This document shows positions 7,716 to 14,557 of a DNA stretch of 16,891 nt, one piece after another. The notes beneath the pieces are model-generated. The model made no database searches. It worked only from the letters and a program-made list of their open reading frames with translations, and was not told where the DNA came from. Origin of the DNA: JAUVXJ01 sp034430275 (GTDB taxonomy: Bacteria; Chloroflexota; Anaerolineae; UBA7937; B3-Chlor); the NCBI GenBank assembly GCA_034430275.1, contig DAOUEW010000224.1, positions 1 to 16,891 of the forward strand, read 5' to 3'. Position 1 is the first letter of the stretch, and each line of letters opens with the position of its first letter. A program made the translations under genes and the position numbers.

Positions 7716-7979
7716 TCTTCAGCACAACCAACTCCCGCGGTACCACCCTACTTAGCAGTGTTCCGCTCACTCTTCAAGGGTACGTGTTCATACCCTCGTC
7801 GTCTGTAACGGGCGACGTACCCGGCCAAGCCTACTCCGGCAACACCTCGTTAGCCGTTTCGGTTGGCGGCTCCGGAAGGATTTTCGGCGAGGCCTTCGTG
7901 TCCGGCTTCCACCTTCTCCGGACTCTCTGGACGATCGACGACCGCCTACTCGTTTCCATCATAGCCTTTGCTGTATCTT
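7689..7979 (-). promoter_or_regulatory. T-box riboswitch leader, predicted isoleucine (AUC) specifier
   Basis: The minus strand carries the invariant T-box sequence AGGGTGGTACCGCG (7736-7749). Stem I is recognisable: a base helix (GGCT 7963-7966 with AGCC 7868-7871, and GGAA with TTCC), the loop-E pair AGTA (7947-7950) with GAA (7883-7885), AGAGAG (7923-7928), and a distal GTCCGG/CCGGAC hairpin whose loop holds GGTG (7910-7913). Directly after GAA and one A comes ATC (7879-7881), an isoleucine codon in the specifier position. GGGTA/TACCC (7778-7795) forms a stem III candidate. The TGGT in the T-box would pair with an ACCA tRNA end, fitting tRNA-Ile. A terminator follows. Uncharged tRNA-Ile should stabilise the antiterminator and allow expression of GNAT-AlaX-ileS. 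The specifier is inferred by hand-folding but agrees with ileS in the unit. Confidence 0.93.
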
Positions 7980-7985
7980 GTAGGT

Positions 7986-8014
7986 AATATGCCATAAACA
8001 CGTGGTGATGTCAA
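7986..8014 (-). promoter_or_regulatory. Promoter of the T-box / GNAT / AlaX / ileS unit
   Basis: A perfect -35 TTGACA (8009-8014) is followed after 17 bases by CATATT (7986-7991, four of six); the overlapping TATTAC with a 19-base spacer is an alternative. The predicted transcript start near 7979 puts the full T-box stem I within the RNA. Confidence 0.75.
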
Positions 8015-8173
8015 ACTACCGTTGTTGGGCACCCTGCGGCGGTAGGACCTCTGCGACTACGTCAACGGCGCTTCACACTGCGGCCCGCTCACCCACCGGC
8101 CACAAGGGATCCCACACGCCACCCGGATGCCGTGCTCTGTACCGCAGCTTCTGTCGAGACTCAACCGCCTTCA

Positions 8174-9553
8174 CTATCGCCTATCATACCTCCCGATCAC
8201 CAGACAAGCGTTCTGACCGCCCAGTCCAAAGGAGTTGGATAGAGCAACATCCACCTCGGTTTTGCGGGCCACGTGGGGAACGTAGTCCAGGTCGCACTCG
8301 GGATCTGGATGATCCAGGTTGATCGTGGGATGTATGGTGCTGTCCCGTATCGTGAGCACCGAAACGATAGCCTCCACCCCGCCCGCGGCGCCTATCAGGT
8401 GCCCGGTCATGGACTTGGTGGCGCTGATGGGTATATGGTAGGCTCGGTCCCCGAAGGCTCTCTTGATGGCGATAGTCTCTGCCACGTCGCCCAGGGGAGT
8501 AGACGTGGCATGGGCATTGATGTAGTCGACGTCGTCGGTTGAAAGTCCGGCATCCTCGATGGCGCCAACCATAGCCCGCGCGGCGGCCTTGCCTTGGGGG
8601 TCTGGTGCTATCAGGTGGTACGTGTCCGCCGTGCCGGCGTAGCCCAGCACCTCGCCGTAGATCTGGGCATCCCTTCTCAGCGCATGCGCCAGCTCCTCCA
8701 ACACCACGATCCCAGCACCCTCAGCCGGTACGAACCCGTCGCGTTCGACGTCGAAGGGTCGAGAGGCCCGTTCCGGTTCGTCGTTCCGTCGCGAGTAGCC
8801 TCGCGCCGTGGAGAAGGCAGCCACGCTCAGCTCACAGATCCCGGATTCCGTGCCGCCCGCTAGCATGATCTCCGCCGCTCCACGGCGGATCACCTCGGCA
8901 GCCTCCCCTATCGCCTGCGTGCCCGAAGCACAAGCCGTGACCACCGTCGAGCTGTAGCCATCCAGGCCGTAAGTGTAGCTGATATGGTGGGCAGCCACGT
9001 TGAGGCTCACCGTGACTGGGAAGAACGGCGAAATGCGCATCCCTCCCCTGCTCAACATGATCCGACACGCTTTCTCGCACTCCTCGATGGCCCCCCCACC
9101 ACTGGTTCCTACGATGACGCCCGTAGCCTCCCGATCGAAGTTGCCTGACGAGAGACCAGCGTCTTGCAGCGCCATCCCTGCGGCAGCGACGCCAAGCTGG
9201 CAGTAGCGTCCCATCCTTCGCGCCTCTTTGCGGTCCATGTACTCGCTGGGCTCGAACCCTCGCACCAGCCCACCGATCTTAGTGGGGTACTCCGTCACGT
9301 CTATCTCGGTGATCAGACTCACCCCCGATCGGCCCGCCACCAAAGCCTCCCACGTGGCTTCGGCGTTCAGACCGACAGGTGTGATCGCACCCAGGCCCGT
9401 GACCACCACCCTGCGCCTTGCGTCCCCCCCTCCTTGCCCATGGAGAGCCAAACCACAGTTGAAGCAATACTTGGCCGCGGGAGGATTGTCAATCTGGCAC
9501 GCCGGGCATCTCCCACCGCTTTCGATCATCTCGGCAGCCGCCTTTCCGCACAT
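8174..9553 (-). CDS. fabF: Beta-ketoacyl-ACP synthase II with N-terminal zinc ribbon
   Basis: A 459-residue condensing enzyme that elongates acyl-ACP with malonyl-ACP in fatty acid synthesis. The thiolase-fold part starts at about residue 46 (RRRVVVTGLGAITPVG). It has the catalytic Cys208 in TACASGTQ, His348 in NAHATSTPLGD, Lys380 and His385 in ATKSMTGHLIGAAGG, and ends with SFGLGGQNACLVIG; the triad is intact. The unusual part is residues 1-45: CPAC (16-19) and CFNC (30-33) form a zinc ribbon, which ordinary FabF (about 410 residues) lacks. The ATG at 9553 shares its A with the TGA stop of the PrsW-like gene (TGATG), so the start and the fusion are well supported and translation is probably coupled. 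It is the last gene of the PHP-PrsW-FabF unit. FabF is firm; the ribbon's role is unknown. Confidence 0.94.
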   Translation of the reverse strand: MCGKAAAEMIESGGRCPACQIDNPPAAKYCFNCGLALHGQGGGDARRRVVVTGLGAITPVGLNAEATWEALVAGRSGVSLITEIDVTEYPTKIGGLVRGFEPSEYMDRKEARRMGRYCQLGVAAAGMALQDAGLSSGNFDREATGVIVGTSGGGAIEECEKACRIMLSRGGMRISPFFPVTVSLNVAAHHISYTYGLDGYSSTVVTACASGTQAIGEAAEVIRRGAAEIMLAGGTESGICELSVAAFSTARGYSRRNDEPERASRPFDVERDGFVPAEGAGIVVLEELAHALRRDAQIYGEVLGYAGTADTYHLIAPDPQGKAAARAMVGAIEDAGLSTDDVDYINAHATSTPLGDVAETIAIKRAFGDRAYHIPISATKSMTGHLIGAAGGVEAIVSVLTIRDSTIHPTINLDHPDPECDLDYVPHVARKTEVDVALSNSFGLGGQNACLVIGRYDRR

Positions 9554-10569
9554 CAGTCAGTTGGCTGGGCACTGAGAGCTCTGATCTGCTCGCGAAGAGC
9601 AGAGATCACCCCCTCCGTCGACGCACCCCGATTCGATATCCCCGAACGATGCTTCGCGAAGGCCAGCTCGGTGGCCAGTTGATGATACTTTCTCACCCGT
9701 CGAGCCTCCTTTAGGCCGTATCGCACCAGGGCGCGCCACTGGGCCGCCATACGACGGCCATAGGAGGCGACGGTCTCGTACTCCTCGCGGGACAGAGTAC
9801 CCAGTGGTATCTCAGCCAGCAGTTCTTGCCTTATCCACCCTCTTTCCCGATCCCAGGAAAGGAACACGATCAACAGGATCACTACGACGCCTCCCCAGTC
9901 ATTGGCCAGGCTGATCACAAGTGGCCAGCACAGCTCGGGAGCCACACCTGTGGTAAGGTTGTGGACCGCATGGACAACCATGGCTCCGCCAAGCGCCACA
10001 GGGGGGGCGAGCCACCGTTGCCAGCTACTCGTCGCCATGGCCGCATATCCGAAACCCATCCCGACGACGGCACTGAAGAGGCCATGGTTCAGTCCGAAGA
10101 CCAGCGTACGCATGAAGACCAGCAGTAGCCATGTGACCACATCGCCCTCCAGGAGGGCGCCCAGGAAGTACAGGGCGTTCTCCGTCATGGCAAAGCCAAA
10201 ACCCACCAAGGCCCCGTACACTATGCCATCCAACGGACCATCAAACTCCGCCCTGAAGACGAGGAAGATGAGCAGAATGGCCATCCCCTTGGCCACTTCC
10301 TCCACCACAGGAGCCACCAGGCCGCTCCCGATAAGCTGCGCGCCTCCCTCTCCAAGGAAGCCTGAGAACGGGATCCCCAGCACGAACTCTGCCACAATGG
10401 AGATGAGAATGGCCGGAATGGCTCCCCAGATGAACGTCGCCGCTAGCAGACCCCAAGGTTCCTTCTCGTGCCTGTCCAACCACCATACGAGCAGGCTATA
10501 CAGCAACGCGGGAGCCACGGACGCCAGGACAGTGAGCATGGCCAGGGCCAGGTAGAGCAGCACTTCCAT
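9553..10569 (-). CDS. PrsW-like intramembrane metalloprotease
   Basis: A 338-residue integral membrane protein with about eight hydrophobic segments in residues 1-245 and a basic, charged cytoplasmic-type tail (about 246-338). It carries the PrsW motifs VVEEVAKG (E90, E91), MTENALYF (E130, N131), a His in LNHGLFSA (H162), and VVHAVHN (H200, H203). These are the metal-binding and catalytic residues of the wider CAAX-protease/PrsW group. PrsW in Bacillus cuts an anti-sigma factor within the membrane; no anti-sigma gene is visible here, so the substrate is unknown. ATG 10569 has GGGAG seven bases upstream, located in the end of the PHP gene three bases away. The stop overlaps the fabF start. The extra C-terminal tail of nearly 100 residues is longer than the minimal family core. 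Confidence 0.85.
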   Translation of the reverse strand: MEVLLYLALAMLTVLASVAPALLYSLLVWWLDRHEKEPWGLLAATFIWGAIPAILISIVAEFVLGIPFSGFLGEGGAQLIGSGLVAPVVEEVAKGMAILLIFLVFRAEFDGPLDGIVYGALVGFGFAMTENALYFLGALLEGDVVTWLLLVFMRTLVFGLNHGLFSAVVGMGFGYAAMATSSWQRWLAPPVALGGAMVVHAVHNLTTGVAPELCWPLVISLANDWGGVVVILLIVFLSWDRERGWIRQELLAEIPLGTLSREEYETVASYGRRMAAQWRALVRYGLKEARRVRKYHQLATELAFAKHRSGISNRGASTEGVISALREQIRALSAQPTD

Positions 10570-10572
10570 AGA

Positions 10573-11226
10573 CTACTCCCCGGCCATACGGTTGCGCACC
10601 TTGCGATAGATGCTGAAGAAGTGAACCCAGAACGGGCTCACGCCACCGCCGAGGCGTGCCTGCGGGAGCTGAGCCACGAACTGTCCCTTGCTGCCATCGA
10701 CGGAGGTCATCTCTAGGTACGCCCGTCCCAGCTCGTGCTCGCAATGGGCATCGCTGCCGGCCGTACAGGGTATGCCATGGCGACGAGCGAACTCCTGCGC
10801 CCGACGGTTGTCCTCGCCAATGGTGACGCGCCCGTTCAGACCCTCGATGAAGTCCAGTTCGCCCGCTATTTCTTCCAGGACTTCACCCTTCAGTCTCTCA
10901 CTCCGCAACCTGTCGAACGGATGAGGTACGCCAGCCAGCCCTCCCTGCTCCTGGATCAGAGTAATCGTCTCACCGGCAGAGAGATCCCTCGGCACTCGCT
11001 CCTGCAAGAAGAGCCCTAACAGTTCGCCATCGGATGACGATACTTCCTGCCCCACGATGACGGGGAAGGGAGCGCTCTCCCGGAGAGCCAGCGCGCCAGC
11101 AATGCTATTATGGTCGGTAATCGCCAGTGCGCCTATCCCCCTCTCCTGGCACAGCGCCACGATGCTCTCTGGGGAGAGACTGCCGTCCACCGAATAGCAG
11201 GTGTGAACGTGGAGGTCTACCTTCAA
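10573..11226 (-). CDS. PHP-domain metal-dependent phosphoesterase
   Basis: A 217-residue PHP-domain protein. The metal ligands are in place: DLHVHT (H6, H8), ITDHNS (D38, H39), GQEVSS (E61), VPHPFD (H102) and GSDAH (D159, H161). Stand-alone PHP proteins of this type hydrolyse phosphate esters, such as nucleoside 3',5'-bisphosphate or short RNA in the YciV/RnaAM group; the substrate cannot be set from sequence. The start is TTG at 11226, followed at once by the conserved KVDLHVHT, with GGAGGAG about 13 bases upstream. No ATG or GTG lies close enough to be better. It is the first recognisable gene of the PHP-PrsW-FabF unit, three bases before the protease. Domain call is firm; role is unknown. 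Confidence 0.88.
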   Translation of the reverse strand: MKVDLHVHTCYSVDGSLSPESIVALCQERGIGALAITDHNSIAGALALRESAPFPVIVGQEVSSSDGELLGLFLQERVPRDLSAGETITLIQEQGGLAGVPHPFDRLRSERLKGEVLEEIAGELDFIEGLNGRVTIGEDNRRAQEFARRHGIPCTAGSDAHCEHELGRAYLEMTSVDGSKGQFVAQLPQARLGGGVSPFWVHFFSIYRKVRNRMAGE

Positions 11227-11532
11227 TGTCTCGCCGCTACTCCTCCCTGTGGCACCAGAATCGCGCGCTCGCGTCCGACGTCAGATCGCGAATTTGCCCT
11301 ACCCGAGCGGAAGCAGCTCTCTGTGGCTTTGAAGCGCACACGTGCCGGTTCGACTCTGCCTACGTGCCCCAACAAACGACCCGACACCGGCTCTGCTAGA
11401 TCCGTTTGTCCTGAAGCCACCCGGCCACCCAGGGGAGAAAGGAATGTGACGGACGCAGTCTCGCGGGAGTGGGGTGCGTGCCAGTCGATCGCCGGTCTCC
11501 TTCACGTCCTGTGATGCTTGTACCGACCCGTT
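11227..11532. other. 306-base intergenic region with no confident gene
   Basis: This stretch separates the PHP gene from the response regulator, both on the minus strand. A 65-codon GTG-started minus-strand reading frame (11223-11420) ends in a TTGA overlap with the PHP start but encodes nothing recognisable. On the plus strand 11296-11371 has a loose tRNA-like arrangement with an encoded CCA but a poorly paired acceptor stem. I found no convincing promoter or terminator, although a promoter for the PHP unit is expected here. Confidence 0.5.
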
Positions 11533-11928
11533 CTACCGCCGCAGGACGCTCAGCACGGCATCCTCGATCTCCTTGGCCTGAAACGGTTTGTCCATCAGTA
11601 GCGTAACACCCGCCTCTTTGGCCCGCCGCCTTCTGTCCTCGTGGCTAAGGTGGCCAGAAACCAGCACCACCGGCACGTCGCGAAAGCCGTCATGGCTGCG
11701 CAGGCGCCGGCTGACCTCGAAACCGTCCATCACCGGCAGTTCCTCGTCCAAGAAAACCACGTCGGGCTTCTCCCTCAAGGCCAGATCCAACCCTTCTTGC
11801 CCATCCGAAGCCAGAAGCACCTCGGTTTGCTCGCCGATCGTCAGTTTCACCAGTATAGCAAACACCCGTCTGATGTCATCATTGTCTTCAACGTAGAGCA
11901 CTCTCAACGAACGATCAAGAGGTCTCAC
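11533..11928 (-). CDS. Single-domain response regulator (receiver only)
   Basis: A 131-residue CheY-like receiver with no output domain. It has the acidic pocket VEDN (E14, D15), the phosphoacceptor Asp61 in VVFLDEELPVMDG, Ser91 in VLVSGH and Lys114 in MDKPF, so all phosphotransfer residues are present. Such proteins carry phosphate between kinases or bind a partner protein rather than DNA. The start is GTG at 11928 with GGGG about seven bases upstream. It is transcribed divergently from the HTH/histidine-kinase genes from a strong predicted promoter only a few bases away from theirs, so it may be a target of that kinase; this link is inference. No gene follows closely on the same strand. Confidence 0.92.
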   Translation of the reverse strand: MRPLDRSLRVLYVEDNDDIRRVFAILVKLTIGEQTEVLLASDGQEGLDLALREKPDVVFLDEELPVMDGFEVSRRLRSHDGFRDVPVVLVSGHLSHEDRRRRAKEAGVTLLMDKPFQAKEIEDAVLSVLRR

Positions 11929-11953
11929 TCGTCATCCCCCGCAGAGACGAATG

Positions 11954-11972
11954 GTTCGCCGGAGGGGCGAAC
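11954..11972. repeat. Inverted repeat in the response-regulator leader
   Basis: GTTCGCC, five bases, GGCGAAC: a perfect 7-bp inverted repeat just downstream of the predicted response-regulator transcript start. It could be an operator for the neighbouring HTH protein or an RNA hairpin at the 5' end of the message. There is no T-run, so it is not a terminator. Confidence 0.45.
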
Positions 11973-11981
11973 ACGTTGCGC

Positions 11982-12010
11982 ATTATCGCACAAAGCGCCC
12001 GGAGAGTCAA
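11982..12010 (-). promoter_or_regulatory. Promoter of the response regulator
   Basis: TTGACT (12005-12010, minus strand) and GATAAT (11982-11987) are both 5-of-6 matches to consensus with an exact 17-base spacer. The predicted start near 11975 gives a leader of about 50 bases. Confidence 0.78.
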
Positions 12011-12019
12011 CCCGCCATG

Positions 12020-12048
12020 TTGTCCCCAGAGCCATCTTGTGATATAAT
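12020..12048 (+). promoter_or_regulatory. Promoter of the HTH / histidine kinase / TPR unit
   Basis: A perfect TATAAT (12043-12048) follows TTGTCC (12020-12025, four of six) after 17 bases. It is back to back with the response-regulator promoter, the two -35 boxes being only nine bases apart, so a regulator bound there could affect both. Confidence 0.75.
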
Positions 12049-12070
12049 AGATAGCGGATCGTTGACTCAT

Positions 12071-12075
12071 GGAGG
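12071..12075 (+). promoter_or_regulatory. Ribosome binding site setting the HTH gene start
   Basis: GGAGG lies five bases before the ATG at 12081. It overlaps the earlier in-frame ATG at 12069, which has no site of its own, so 12081 is the better start. Confidence 0.75.
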
Positions 12076-12080
12076 TCTCC

Positions 12081-12797
12081 ATGGTATCGTCCGCGCGCGC
12101 CGTTGACGTCCGCTCGAAGATGATCGGGGTACTGATCCGCGCCGCTCGGCTCAGGGCGGGGAAGACCGTCAAAGAGTGCGCCGAGTGGCTGGGGTGCTCG
12201 TCCCATATCATGTCACAATACGAATACGGGCATCGCAGCATCTCTCTTCCGGAACTGGAGCTACTAGCGGAGGTCTTCGACGTGCCGGTGGACCGTTTTT
12301 GGGACGAGGAGGTTGCCATCAAGGAGGAGCCCACCCCAACACCGCTTCTGGGCAGGCTTGTGGAGCTCCGTCACAAGGAGATTGGCGTGCTTCTTCGACA
12401 AGCGCGGTCCAACGCCGGTAGGACACAGAAAGAGTGTGCCGATCTCCTGGGTGTCTCACCCGACACCATATCCAAGTACGAATTGGGCGGCAGACCAGTA
12501 CCGTTCACGCAGCTGGAGGTGCTGGCCTCCTATCTAGAGCTGGCCATGCCCAGCTTCCTCGATCGGGGCGAGCCCATGAGCCGCGTCTATGGCGATGCGT
12601 ATGAGTCGGAGCTACTTGCTCCTGAGGAGGCCTGGGAGGGCCTTCCACAACGCATCAAGGAGTTCATCCGTGACCCCAAGAGCCGCCCCTTCCTGGAGGT
12701 GGCGCTGCGGTTGTACGAGCTGCCTGGGGACTCCTTGAGAGACTTCGCGGAGGCTATGCTCCCCACAGAAAACGCGGGTGGAAGACAATCGCCATGA
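12081..12797 (+). CDS. Transcriptional regulator with two XRE/Cro-type HTH domains
   Basis: A 238-residue protein, numbered from ATG 12081, with two similar helix-turn-helix domains. The first is at about 13-70 (IRAARLRAGKTVKECAEWLG, then MSQYEYGHRSISLPELELLA), the second at about 97-155 (LRQARSNAGRTQKECADLLG, then ISKYELGGRPVPFTQLEVLA). Both resemble the XRE family, and their likeness suggests internal duplication, so one chain could bind two half-sites. The C-terminal ~80 residues are acidic and not recognised. The start at 12081 is chosen for its GGAGG; ATG 12069 would add four residues. Its stop overlaps the kinase start (ATGA), indicating coupled translation. It probably regulates its own divergent promoter region. 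Helix-turn-helix identity is firm; target and signal are unknown. Confidence 0.88.
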   Translation: MVSSARAVDVRSKMIGVLIRAARLRAGKTVKECAEWLGCSSHIMSQYEYGHRSISLPELELLAEVFDVPVDRFWDEEVAIKEEPTPTPLLGRLVELRHKEIGVLLRQARSNAGRTQKECADLLGVSPDTISKYELGGRPVPFTQLEVLASYLELAMPSFLDRGEPMSRVYGDAYESELLAPEEAWEGLPQRIKEFIRDPKSRPFLEVALRLYELPGDSLRDFAEAMLPTENAGGRQSP

Positions 12798-14467
12798 CTT
12801 CGTCTCACCCCTCCCCTCCTTCCCAGCAGTCCCCTCCATTCGTCGACACCCTGGCTAGGTTGACGAGTCATCGTCACATCGAGCACTTCTTGCCCGCTGC
12901 GCTACACGAGGCGGTTCAAGCTACTCATTGCGAGGCTGGCTCCCTGCTGCTCGTGGGAGACCGGACCCGCCGCGCCAGGGAAGGCAACCTATCCCCTGAG
13001 ATAGAGAACCAGATCTCTGTCTGGGAGGAAAACCTCGAAGAACGTCTGAGTTCGACGTCGTGGCAGATCAGGGACAACGAGCCCTTGCCTGTCTCCACAC
13101 ACACGGTCGAAGCCAGTCAACACTTGCTCGTCAACGCACCCCTCCTTCGCGGCGAGAACGTCATCGGTTCCGCGACTCTCGTTTTCGCCCCAGGAACGAG
13201 GCTGTCCATGTCCCAAAGGCAGTTGCTGATCTCGTGCGCGAGGACCATCGGTAACCTGGCCAGCATCATCGAACAACTGACGCTCACTCAGCACAGCCTG
13301 GAACAGCTCACCTTTCTCCACGAGACCAGTCAAGCCCTGACCTCCACGCTCGATCTTCGCCAGGTCTTGGACAACACGATGCAGTTGGCCACAGAGATTC
13401 TCGATGCCCAGGCCTCGACCCTCATGCTCATCGACGAGCGCACCGGACAACTCGTGTTCGACATACCCTACGGCGAGAAGAGGGAACTCCTCCGCAGCTA
13501 CCGCATGACCATCGATCAGGGCATCGCCGGATGGGTCGCCAGGCACGGAGAGCCGGCCATCGTCAACGACGCTGCGAAGGATGAACGATTCAGCAGAGAC
13601 ACCGACGTTCGCACTGGCTTCCTGACCCAGTCCGTGATCTGCGTCCCGCTCCAGATTAAGGATCGCACCATCGGCGTCCTCGAAGCCCTGAACAAGATAT
13701 CCAGCGACCATTTCACCGACGACGACCTCCGTCTACTTGGTACCCTGGCCGCTCAGGCAGCCATCGCCATCGAAAACGCCCGTCTCTACCGCACCCTCAG
13801 CGAGGAACGGGACAAGATCATGCGCGTTCAAGAAGAGACGCGCCGTATCCTGGCCCGAGACCTGCACGACAGTACCCTGCAAAGCCTTTCCTCCATCTCC
13901 ATGCGCGTCGATTATGTCAAACAGCTGCTACAGCATGAGCCCGCCTCAGCGGGTGAGGAAGTGGATCGTTTGCAGGAGATGGTCAAGCAGGCATCCAAGG
14001 AAGCGCGAATCCTCCTGTTCGAACTACGCCCCATCGCGCTCGAGACTCAGGGCCTCGCAAGAGGTCTGGAAGCATACGTGGAGCAACTCCAGGGCGATTC
14101 CTCCCCTACTTTCCACTTCGATGACGGTGGTTTCCACGAGAGGTTGGAGTCAGACCTCGAGGCTACGGCGTTTATGGTGGTGCAGGAAGCCATGAACAAC
14201 GCCAGGAAGCACTCTGAGGCCACCAACGTATGGCTCAATCTGGAACCGGACGGCGACCGCTTGCTCATCACGGTGAGGGACGACGGTGCAGGCTTCGATC
14301 TCCAAGATGCCAGGAGCAACTCCAACATGGGCGGACACCTGGGACTGGTCAGCATGCAGGAGAGAGCCCAGGAAATCGAGTCGCACCTGGACATTCTCAC
14401 AGAACGGGGCCGAGGCACCAAGGTCATTCTAGAAGTGCCTCGCAGGACACCTTCATCCAAACCATGA
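12794..14467 (+). CDS. GAF-domain sensor histidine kinase, NarL/DegS (HisKA_3) type
   Basis: A 557-residue soluble histidine kinase with no signal peptide or membrane segment. A degenerate GAF-like domain (about 20-165) is followed by a clear GAF domain (about 184-332, with IDQGIAGWVARHGEP and VPLQIKDRTIGVLEALNK). Next comes a HisKA_3 dimerisation helix with the phospho-His358 in ILARDLHDSTLQSL, and an HATPase domain with the N-box VVQEAMNNARKH, DDGAGFD and GGHLGLVSMQERA. Such kinases sense a cytoplasmic ligand and normally phosphorylate a NarL-type response regulator. None is present here; the only regulators nearby are the tandem-HTH protein, joined through an ATGA overlap, and the divergent receiver-only protein. 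The DD at 309-310 and coiled sequence around 160-180 and 330-350 link the domains. Kinase identity is firm; partner is inferred. Confidence 0.93.
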   Translation: MTSSHPSPPSQQSPPFVDTLARLTSHRHIEHFLPAALHEAVQATHCEAGSLLLVGDRTRRAREGNLSPEIENQISVWEENLEERLSSTSWQIRDNEPLPVSTHTVEASQHLLVNAPLLRGENVIGSATLVFAPGTRLSMSQRQLLISCARTIGNLASIIEQLTLTQHSLEQLTFLHETSQALTSTLDLRQVLDNTMQLATEILDAQASTLMLIDERTGQLVFDIPYGEKRELLRSYRMTIDQGIAGWVARHGEPAIVNDAAKDERFSRDTDVRTGFLTQSVICVPLQIKDRTIGVLEALNKISSDHFTDDDLRLLGTLAAQAAIAIENARLYRTLSEERDKIMRVQEETRRILARDLHDSTLQSLSSISMRVDYVKQLLQHEPASAGEEVDRLQEMVKQASKEARILLFELRPIALETQGLARGLEAYVEQLQGDSSPTFHFDDGGFHERLESDLEATAFMVVQEAMNNARKHSEATNVWLNLEPDGDRLLITVRDDGAGFDLQDARSNSNMGGHLGLVSMQERAQEIESHLDILTERGRGTKVILEVPRRTPSSKP

Positions 14468-14557
14468 CGCAGGTGCCGGCACGGCAGACGTTGGGCAGAT
14501 GAACGAGGAAGTGGAGCCTCGCGGAGATGCCCGCATCCTAGACGAGGAGACAGAAGT

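Noticed and set aside
7095..7808. 237-codon plus-strand reading frame crossing the T-box
   Set aside because: It is antisense to the GNAT gene and the riboswitch, both of which are strongly supported.
9902..10555. 217-codon plus-strand reading frame
   Set aside because: It is antisense to the PrsW-like gene, whose membrane segments and motifs are clear on the minus strand.
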